A stretch of 64,000 nucleotides of DNA from assembly GCA_026987025.1 (NCBI GenBank), contig JALSNJ010000017.1:1-64000 (forward strand), given 5' to 3'. This DNA is from Candidatus Aminicenantota bacterium (lineage in GTDB: Bacteria; Acidobacteriota; Aminicenantia; S016-38). A program made the translations under genes and the position numbers. The notes under the pieces were generated by a model. That model was not told the DNA's origin and made no database searches. It worked only from the letters and a program-made list of their open reading frames with translations. Position 1 is the stretch's first letter; each line of letters opens with the position of its first letter. Shown here one piece after another: positions 58,608-64,000 of this stretch.

Positions 58608-58928
58608 TCAGAGCTTAATCTTTCCTACCAGGAGAATCTCAATGAGTAGGGTATAGATAACCAGGGACTCAATGAGAACGAGGCCCAGGATGAGTCCGAA
58701 CCTGATGTGGGGGGCTGTTCCGGGGTTGCGGGCTATAGCCTCGGAGGCCCTGTGAACAACCCGGGATTGGGCTAAGGCTCCTACCGCCGAGGCTATGGCT
58801 ATGCCGAAGCCCGCTGCAATGGCTATCCATCCGTAGACTGAAGTGGAAACGGCAGCGGAAGAGGAAGGTTCGGCGGCGAAAAGGGAAGAAGCAGTAATGA
58901 AAAGGACTAAACCCAGAAGATACCTCAT
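58608..58928 (-). CDS. atpE: F0 ATP synthase c-subunit with signal-like N-terminus
   Basis: A 106-residue proteolipid with a signal-like extension (1-19) before the two-helix hairpin. Essential glutamate E87 is followed by S88, with Q54 in helix 1 and Y92 in helix 2. Aligned on the Ilyobacter c-ring, these correspond to Q32, E65, S66 and Y70, the sodium-binding set; only T67 differs (leucine). The loop RNPG matches the conserved RQP. AAGGAGGTT precedes the ATG. Known c-subunits with cleaved leaders occur in Aquifex. Sodium coupling is therefore likely but not proven. Confidence 0.93.
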   Translation of the reverse strand: MRYLLGLVLFITASSLFAAEPSSSAAVSTSVYGWIAIAAGFGIAIASAVGALAQSRVVHRASEAIARNPGTAPHIRFGLILGLVLIESLVIYTLLIEILLVGKIKL

Positions 58929-58940
58929 GTTTAACCTCCT

Positions 58941-59669
58941 TTAATGTTCTTCGCCCACCGCTCCAGAAAGGTAAACCGCGGTGAGCATAGCGAAGATATA
59001 AGCCTGCAAGCCTCCTGTTATTATGGCCAGTGCCATTAAAGGGACTGGCAACAGGGGGGCAAAAAGGCCTGCAAGCACCACAATCAATGTCTCCTCAGCG
59101 GTTATGTTACCGAAAAGACGGATGGAAAGTGAAAGGGGACGGGAAAGATGACTTATGAACTCTATGGGACCCATGAGCGGGGCTATGAAAATGTATTCCC
59201 CTGTGAACTGCTTAATGTAGGCCAACCTGTGCTTTTTAATTCCTTGAAGGTTGTAGTAAAGAAATACAAAGATGGCCATTGCTGCCGGCACATTTATGTT
59301 CATGGTGGGGGCGGAAAGGCCGGGAAGAAGCCCGAAATAGTTCATTGTGATTATAAATAGAAAGAGGCTCCCCACTATGGGAATAAACCTTCTCCCCTCC
59401 TCCCCTATAATGTCCCTGTTCAGAGAGTCAAAGAAAAGGAAAACCTGCTCAAAAAACGCCTGACGGCGGTCTGGATGGAACTTGGGCCTGGGCGCTAAAA
59501 CCCCGAAAATGAAAACTACGGTGAAGGAAGCCAGAAGAGCGAGAACTACATGCTGGGGAACGGGCTCCTGCGGGTTTAAGTGAATACCGAAATGGGAAAA
59601 AACCTTCAATATAAAAGGCCCAAATATCCTGTTGAATTCCCGAACTACCCACAGGCTCTCTTCATGCAT
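58941..59669 (-). CDS. atpB: F0 ATP synthase a-subunit
   Basis: A 242-residue membrane protein with about five to six helices. The essential arginine is R184 in SLSIRLFGN; NYFGLLPGLSAPTMNINV, GPIEFISHLSRPLS and LAIITGGLQAYIFAMLTAVY are family segments. It channels ions to the c-ring. It overlaps atpI by eight bases and precedes atpE by 12. The b and F1 subunit genes are not in the window. Confidence 0.95.
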   Translation of the reverse strand: MHEESLWVVREFNRIFGPFILKVFSHFGIHLNPQEPVPQHVVLALLASFTVVFIFGVLAPRPKFHPDRRQAFFEQVFLFFDSLNRDIIGEEGRRFIPIVGSLFLFIITMNYFGLLPGLSAPTMNINVPAAMAIFVFLYYNLQGIKKHRLAYIKQFTGEYIFIAPLMGPIEFISHLSRPLSLSIRLFGNITAEETLIVVLAGLFAPLLPVPLMALAIITGGLQAYIFAMLTAVYLSGAVGEEH

Positions 59670-60030
59670 CTTTGCTTCCCTTAAGCAGAATCTTTATCAT
59701 AACCACATTGGCCGCCAGGGCCAGGGTCAATGTCCCTGAAAGGAAATATACTACCATAAGCCTGCCGAATTTCAAAAGGTAAAAGGTGAGGAGCACCACC
59801 CCCCCTATGGTCAGCATAAAACTCAGCATGTGGATGGCCGCCCTCCTGGTTCTCTTTCCAATTATCCTTCCCGTAATTCCCTTTATAGCAGTAAAATGAA
59901 CCCACATAATGCTGCCCCCCAGGAGAAAAAGAAGGGAGTTTTTATAGCTGGAAAAGGTCAAAATTATAAGGGAACCCAGGAGGGTGAAAATAAGGGCAAG
60001 GGAAAAGATAAGTTTAATCTCCCTTTCCAT
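59662..60030 (-). CDS. atpI: AtpI-like small membrane protein
   Basis: A 122-residue protein with four predicted helices, located where atpI genes usually lie, between atpZ and atpB. FLLGGSIMWVHFTAIKGI and a basic loop (GRIIGKRTRRAAIH) are seen. AtpI-like subunits help assemble the c-ring; sequence identity is too low to be sure, so the name rests mostly on context. It overlaps atpZ by 17 bases. Confidence 0.72.
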   Translation of the reverse strand: MEREIKLIFSLALIFTLLGSLIILTFSSYKNSLLFLLGGSIMWVHFTAIKGITGRIIGKRTRRAAIHMLSFMLTIGGVVLLTFYLLKFGRLMVVYFLSGTLTLALAANVVMIKILLKGSKDA

Positions 60031-60238
60031 CCAGATTCCTGTTGTATTTTATTATCTCCTTCACCAGCTCGTAGAAACCGGCCACAATCCCCAAGAAAAT
60101 CCCTGCAAACCTGAAGCTTTCGGTGGAAAAGGTTTTGTCCAGTAGATAGCCCAGACCGTATCCCACAGCCATGCTGGAGGGAACGATAAAGGCAAGGCTG
60201 GTGAGGCGAAGGAGCTTCTTATCAAAAATGGGTATCAT
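60014..60238 (-). CDS. atpZ: AtpZ/AtpI-type accessory subunit
   Basis: A 74-residue protein with two helices: LAFIVPSSMAVGYGLGYLLD and GIFLGIVAGFYELVKEI. This G-x-GYLLD...G.. L-G-x-x-A-G-F pattern is the AtpZ/DUF1-type ATP synthase accessory subunit, linked to Mg2+ transport in earlier work. ATGA overlap with the upstream 95-residue gene. Confidence 0.82.
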   Translation of the reverse strand: MIPIFDKKLLRLTSLAFIVPSSMAVGYGLGYLLDKTFSTESFRFAGIFLGIVAGFYELVKEIIKYNRNLDGKGD

Positions 60239-60522
60239 TCAAAAAGGTCCTCAAAATCGGAGCCTTCCCTCCGGTCCAGAATCCCGAATTCCTCCCTCCT
60301 CTTCTCAATGGCTCTGAGGAAAATGCCTTCCTCCGGGTAATGTCTTATGTAGTTCCCCTCGGTATCGCTGTAGATAAGTTCAAAATAATCCTCCCCTATG
60401 CGGCAAAAGACCGACATGGAGGGAAATTGGTCCAGGTCACCTATCTCTTCTATTATCTCCGCCCTGTCCTTCAGGGCGTCCAGAGACTCCCAGTCGTAAA
60501 CCTCTATCTCCTGTATTCTCAT
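60235..60522 (-). CDS. Small acidic protein of unknown function, upstream of atpZ
   Basis: A 95-residue acidic protein, not recognised. RIQEIEVYDWESLDALK begins it; SVFCRIGEDYFELIYSD suggests a compact alpha/beta fold. The C-terminus is charged (DRREGSDFEDLFE). An upstream TTG at 60561 would add 13 residues; neither start has a good ribosome site, so the beginning is uncertain. It overlaps atpZ by four bases (ATGA), which ties it to the atp run. The gap of about 190-230 bases upstream contains only promoter-like AT-rich DNA. Confidence 0.5.
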   Translation of the reverse strand: MRIQEIEVYDWESLDALKDRAEIIEEIGDLDQFPSMSVFCRIGEDYFELIYSDTEGNYIRHYPEEGIFLRAIEKRREEFGILDRREGSDFEDLFE

Positions 60523-60662
60523 TTCCAAAAAGAAATTAGTGGAAATTTTCAGGAAAGTCAATACCTTATCCGGAAATTTTCAGCTAAAATTCCATGTCCC
60601 AATAAATTTATTCTCCCAGGGCCATGGCAATGGACACCGTTTGGCAAGCATTTTCTAAACTT

Positions 60663-60681
60663 TGATATTATTTAAATATCA
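60663..60681. promoter_or_regulatory. 7-bp inverted repeat in SH3-barrel promoter region
   Basis: TGATATT-ATTTA-AATATCA, a perfect inverted repeat with a five-base spacer, in the AT-rich gap between the atp run and the SH3-barrel gene. A -10-like TAAAAT lies at 60719-60724 without a clear -35. The repeat could be an operator. Confidence 0.4.
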
Positions 60682-60753
60682 TGGATTTTTCAATTCTGGA
60701 AAAATTTTGATTTTTCTCTAAAATTTATTGTGAGAGAATTAAGGAGGTGAAAC

Positions 60754-61908
60754 ATGAGAAGGATTTCACTCCTTTTGTTGGCCGTAGTGCTGGTCTTTTC
60801 TCTCTTTGCCCAGGCCAGTATTGAGAAGAACTATGTGGTGGCCCTGAGAAGCGCCAATGTCAGGGCCCTTCCCTCTACCCAGGGGGATATAATACACACC
60901 ATGGCCCCGGGGGAAAAGGCGGAACTTCTGGAAAACCTGGGGGAATGGCTGAAAATCCGCTTGGCCGACGGAAAAATAGGTTATGTATGGTCACGGGTTG
61001 TCAGACTTGAGACGGTAAAGGTAACAAAGTCCCCTTCTCCCTCACCCCTTCGGACACCAGCTTCTTCCCCTTCCACATCACCCCCTGCCCCCTCCCAGGC
61101 CCGTTTTGGCCTCAGTTTCAACTTCCAGTATGCCATAGTAAACCCGGAGGACTTCAACGCCAATGTGGAGACCTTAAACGCTTATTTAAACTATCTATCC
61201 CAAATTCCTGAATATTCGTCCGCCTCCATTGACCATCCCCTGGAGGGTTTAAAAAGGCTCCTGGGAGGAGGAGTGGAGGTCAATTACCGCCTCAACAGGA
61301 ACCTGGGAATAAACGCAGGCCTTGCTTACTTCACCGCCAGCAAGAGCTCGGACTCTACCCTCTCCCTCACTCATATGAACGACACACTGGAGTTAACCTA
61401 TTCAACGGAGTTTAAGTCCAGGATCTCTGCTCCTTACATAGGCCTGAGTTTCACCCTCCCCTCCAGGTTTGTAGAACTGGAAACCTTCGGCAATGTTGCC
61501 TTTCTTATGGGTAACTTCTACCACCAAGCCGGTATGGAGAGCAGACTGAACTCGGCTCCTCTTGACTCCTACTGGGAAAAATACGACAACATGAAGAAGT
61601 CCACCGTGGGCTTCATGGCAGGAGCCAATCTGAGGTTCAAGTTTAACGAAAAAATGGGGATATATCTTGGAGGAAAGTATATCCTGGCAAACTTCAAGGA
61701 CCTGGAAGGGGATTACTCAAATGCAGCGGGGGAATCCTTACACGGGAATGTTTACAGGGTGGAAATATCCTTCCTGGGAATTGGAACTCGTCCGGTTTTG
61801 TATATTGCCACCGAACCCCCTTCCGACCATGCTATAGTGAAGGTCCAAAGAGCGAAGTTTAACTTTTCGGGCTTTTACTTTAACCTGGGTTTCTTCTCCA
61901 GGTTTTAG
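60754..61908 (+). CDS. SH3-domain protein with outer-membrane barrel
   Basis: A 384-residue exported protein. Signal peptide (1-21), then an SH3 domain (27-88: RSANVRALPSTQGDIIHTMA; EWLKIRLADGKIGYVWSRVV), then a Pro/Ser/Thr-rich linker (90-115), then a beta-barrel-like region (118-384) with alternating strands and a final aromatic residue (LGFFSRF), typical of outer-membrane proteins. It resembles the N-terminus of the 54213-55784 protein. AAGGAGGTG precedes the ATG. It may anchor the outer membrane to peptidoglycan through the SH3 domain. Confidence 0.8.
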   Translation: MRRISLLLLAVVLVFSLFAQASIEKNYVVALRSANVRALPSTQGDIIHTMAPGEKAELLENLGEWLKIRLADGKIGYVWSRVVRLETVKVTKSPSPSPLRTPASSPSTSPPAPSQARFGLSFNFQYAIVNPEDFNANVETLNAYLNYLSQIPEYSSASIDHPLEGLKRLLGGGVEVNYRLNRNLGINAGLAYFTASKSSDSTLSLTHMNDTLELTYSTEFKSRISAPYIGLSFTLPSRFVELETFGNVAFLMGNFYHQAGMESRLNSAPLDSYWEKYDNMKKSTVGFMAGANLRFKFNEKMGIYLGGKYILANFKDLEGDYSNAAGESLHGNVYRVEISFLGIGTRPVLYIATEPPSDHAIVKVQRAKFNFSGFYFNLGFFSRF

Positions 61909-61909
61909 G

Positions 61910-64000
61910 CTATTCCATCTTTTTCAATTTGTACAGGAACTCCAGGGCCTGCAGGGGGGTAAGGGCGTCGGGGTTTATACCCCTGAGCGCTTCCCTTAAA
62001 GGGTCCTCTTCAAAGAGGGAGGGTTGAAAAGGTTGCTTGGAGGAGGCAGGCCCTCCCCTCTTTCTCTCCAGGCCTTCCAGCACCTCCCATGCCCTTTTAA
62101 CAACCTGTTCTGGAACCCGGGCCAGCCTGGCCACATGTATGCCGTAGGATTTTTCGGACCTTCCCCTCTCCAGTTCGTAGAGAAAGACCACATTGCCCTG
62201 CCACTCTGCCACCTTGATGTGATAATTCACCACCCCTTCAAGCTCTTCCTCCAGGTCCGTAAGTTCGTAATAATGGGTGGCAAAAAGGGTTTTTGCCTTT
62301 ATCCTGTGGTGAATGTACTCCACCACAGCCCAGGCTATGGATATTCCGTCATAGGTGGAGGTTCCTCTACCTATTTCATCAAGTATTATAAGACTTCTTG
62401 GGGTGGCTCTATTTAGAATCTCCGCGGTCTCCTTCATCTCCACCATAAAGGTGGATTCTCCCCCGGCCAGAAAATCCGTAGCCCCTATTCTGGTAAATAT
62501 CCTGTCCAGAAGGGGAATCTCGGCTTCCTCAGCCGGCACAAAGCTACCGCAGTGAGCAAGAAGGCATATCAGGGCCACCTGGCGGAGGTAGGTGGATTTT
62601 CCCCCCATGTTGGGACCGGTTATTATGAGGATCCTCTCCCTCTCGTCCATGTATGTGTCGTTGGGGACGAAGGCCTCCCCCTTTTTCAGAACCTCCACCA
62701 CAGGATGGCGTCCCTGCTTTATTACGAGCCGTCCATCCCTCTTCACCCTGGGTCTTACATAACCCCTCAGGGAGGCCACCTCCGCGAAGCCGGCCAGAAG
62801 GTCCAGTTCTCCCAGGGCCTTAGCGTTGGCCCGAAGTTCCCCCGTGTGTTTCGCCACTTCGTCCCTTACCTCCCTGAACAGATGCTCCTCCAGTTCCCTT
62901 ATCCTCTCCTCGGCGTGGAGGATCTTTTCCTCCATCTCCTTGATTTTCGCAGTAACGAACCTCTCGCTTCCCACTAAGGTCTGCTTTCTTATATAATCCG
63001 GGGGCACCCGGGAGGCCTGGGACTTGGGAATTTCAATGAAATAACCAAAAACCTTGTTGTATCCTATCCTGAGCTTCTTTATGCCGGTTCTCTCCCTCTC
63101 ACTTTCCTCCATGGCCAGTATAATTCCCTTGGCGTTCTTGGCCACCGCCCTGAGCTCGTCCAGCTCAGGATGAAAACCTTCCCTTATTACTCCGCCCTGG
63201 GAGAGAAGAAAGGGAGGCTCGTCCACTATAGCGTTTCTCAGCAGGGAAAGGAGGGAGGGAAGGGGAGAAAGTCTTTCCATTATTTCCCTGAGAACGGCGG
63301 AAGTGGCTTCGGCCAGCCTCTCCTTTACTCCGGGTATTATCTGAAGGTATTCCCTGAGGGAAGCCAGGTCCCTGGGGCCTGCCACATCAAACCCCGCCCG
63401 GGCTGCTATCCTGTCCATGTCTCCCAGCCTTTGAAGAAGAGCTCTTAAATCCCTCCTGAGCTCGCTTTTTTTGTAAAGCTCCTCCACCCCATCAAGCCTC
63501 CTCTCTATGTCTTCGGGCCTTTTCAGAGGAAACCTCAGGGTCTGCCTCAGGAGCCTTGCTCCCATGGGGGTGAGGGTATGGTCTATAACCTGGAGCAAAC
63601 TGCCCCTTCGGCCTCCGTCCCTGAGATTCCTAAATATCTCCAGGTTCCTTACGGAAGCCCCATCCATAAAGAACCCATCTTTTAAGGAAACCATGGGAAG
63701 GAGCTCCGGTTTCCTCCCCCTGAGGGCCTCCACATAGAAAAGGGAAGCGTTGTATGCCTTCTCCAGAGGGGATTTTCCACGACTTCCTTCAATTTTGTAG
63801 TGCCTCCTTTCTTTAACCTCAAAATTGGCTATTATCTCCTTGGGTTCCATGAGCTGCAGGAAGTGCTCCAGCTCTTCTTCCAGAATTTCGTCCCCCAGGA
63901 CCTCGCCGGTGGAAAGGTTGAGGAACACGGTTCCTATTTTTTTCCCCTCCCTCCAGAGGATGGCCAGAAATTCCCCTTCTCCCCTTTCACCCTCCATCTC
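61910..64000 (-). CDS. mutS: DNA mismatch repair protein MutS (C-terminal part)
   Basis: About 697 residues are visible; the N-terminus lies beyond the right edge, so roughly 130-160 residues are missing. The core and clamp domains are followed by the ATPase: Walker A GPNMGGKSTYLRQ, Walker B IILDEIGRGTSTYDGISIAW and the histidine in FATHYYEL. The C-terminal helices (LEGLERKRGG) end with the usual MutS dimer region. Its function is mismatch recognition. Confidence 0.96.
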   Translation of the reverse strand, partial: EMEGERGEGEFLAILWREGKKIGTVFLNLSTGEVLGDEILEEELEHFLQLMEPKEIIANFEVKERRHYKIEGSRGKSPLEKAYNASLFYVEALRGRKPELLPMVSLKDGFFMDGASVRNLEIFRNLRDGGRRGSLLQVIDHTLTPMGARLLRQTLRFPLKRPEDIERRLDGVEELYKKSELRRDLRALLQRLGDMDRIAARAGFDVAGPRDLASLREYLQIIPGVKERLAEATSAVLREIMERLSPLPSLLSLLRNAIVDEPPFLLSQGGVIREGFHPELDELRAVAKNAKGIILAMEESERERTGIKKLRIGYNKVFGYFIEIPKSQASRVPPDYIRKQTLVGSERFVTAKIKEMEEKILHAEERIRELEEHLFREVRDEVAKHTGELRANAKALGELDLLAGFAEVASLRGYVRPRVKRDGRLVIKQGRHPVVEVLKKGEAFVPNDTYMDERERILIITGPNMGGKSTYLRQVALICLLAHCGSFVPAEEAEIPLLDRIFTRIGATDFLAGGESTFMVEMKETAEILNRATPRSLIILDEIGRGTSTYDGISIAWAVVEYIHHRIKAKTLFATHYYELTDLEEELEGVVNYHIKVAEWQGNVVFLYELERGRSEKSYGIHVARLARVPEQVVKRAWEVLEGLERKRGGPASSKQPFQPSLFEEDPLREALRGINPDALTPLQALEFLYKLKKME

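Noticed and set aside
60635-60660. A sigma-54 promoter (TGGCA followed by a TTCT) upstream of the SH3-barrel gene.
   Set aside because: The second element lacks the TTGCW core and the spacing is poor.
61910-64000. A truncated mutS pseudogene.
   Set aside because: The frame is open to the window edge and all ATPase motifs are intact; the missing part is outside the window.

Overview
This window looks like a chromosomal segment of a diderm, probably thermophilic and peptide-using bacterium. The diderm envelope is indicated by LptD, LpxD, a TonB-receptor-like outer-membrane barrel, a CsgG-family protein and a PpiD/SurA-like chaperone. Thermophily is an inference from arginine codons that are mostly AGG/AGA, frequent ATA isoleucine codons and Lys/Glu-rich proteins. 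Peptide use is suggested by a leucyl aminopeptidase, an M24 peptidase, an OPT oligopeptide transporter, an M1 peptidase and threonine aldolase. The mixture fits the Acidobacteriota/Aminicenantes type of lineage best, but no marker here proves that. Coding density is very high: no stretch over 300 bases lacks a gene, most neighbours overlap by 1-30 bases, and no insertion sequence, CRISPR array or prophage was seen.

Layout: 1-720, a divergent pair (HDAC-family start, NifX-domain protein). 756-3704, yggS-yggT-divIVA-yggU plus a purine permease. 3714-9227, ABC exporter, TPR protein, prepilin peptidase, histidine kinase, coaE (apparent ATT start) and a methyltransferase. 9228-17929 (minus), a seven-gene operon: pepA, outer-membrane barrel, a membrane protein with a Cys-His-Ser-Ala repeat tail, a PqqD-fused radical SAM/SPASM enzyme, a four-helix membrane protein, a CDP-alcohol phosphatidyltransferase and a HAD phosphatase. 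18019-19056, threonine aldolase. 19067-28530 (minus), an envelope/peptide operon (S55-like, propeller, PpiD-like, OPT, M24) and a CsgG-like gene. 28564-32637 (minus), lepA, ROK kinase, tatA and a coiled-coil protein. 32769-34198, serpin and two tRNAs. 34207-39229 (minus), GH127, aminotransferase, DUF5362-like and a two-subunit class I fumarase. 39297-41062, nuclease, glycosyltransferase and a small gene. 41044-46443, M1 peptidase, alpha-oxoamine synthase, SDR and a Memo-like protein. 46463-51656 (minus), lptD, DUF1015, lipoprotein and a methyltransferase-NifX fusion. 51717-54211, mnmA and a GT-C-like protein. 54213-61908, two SH3-domain envelope proteins flanking queG, lpxD, yihY and the F0 genes atpE/B/I/Z. 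61910-64000, mutS running off the right edge.

The most interesting system is the pair at 11353-14132. A signal-peptide/single-helix membrane protein ends, on its predicted cytoplasmic side, in tandem CHSA repeats with ten cysteines. Its stop codon overlaps the TTG start of a radical SAM/SPASM enzyme that carries an N-terminal PqqD-like recognition domain. This looks like a substrate protein and its peptide-modifying enzyme. The repeats vary in synonymous codons, so they appear to be kept by selection on the protein. Precursor/radical-SAM pairings with Cys-rich repeats are a known theme; whether this form has been described could not be checked.

A second theme is transcription. At several operon heads a -10 hexamer ends about 6-9 bases before the start codon and no usable Shine-Dalgarno is present, which predicts leaderless mRNAs. 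Internal genes instead carry strong AAGGAGG-type sites.
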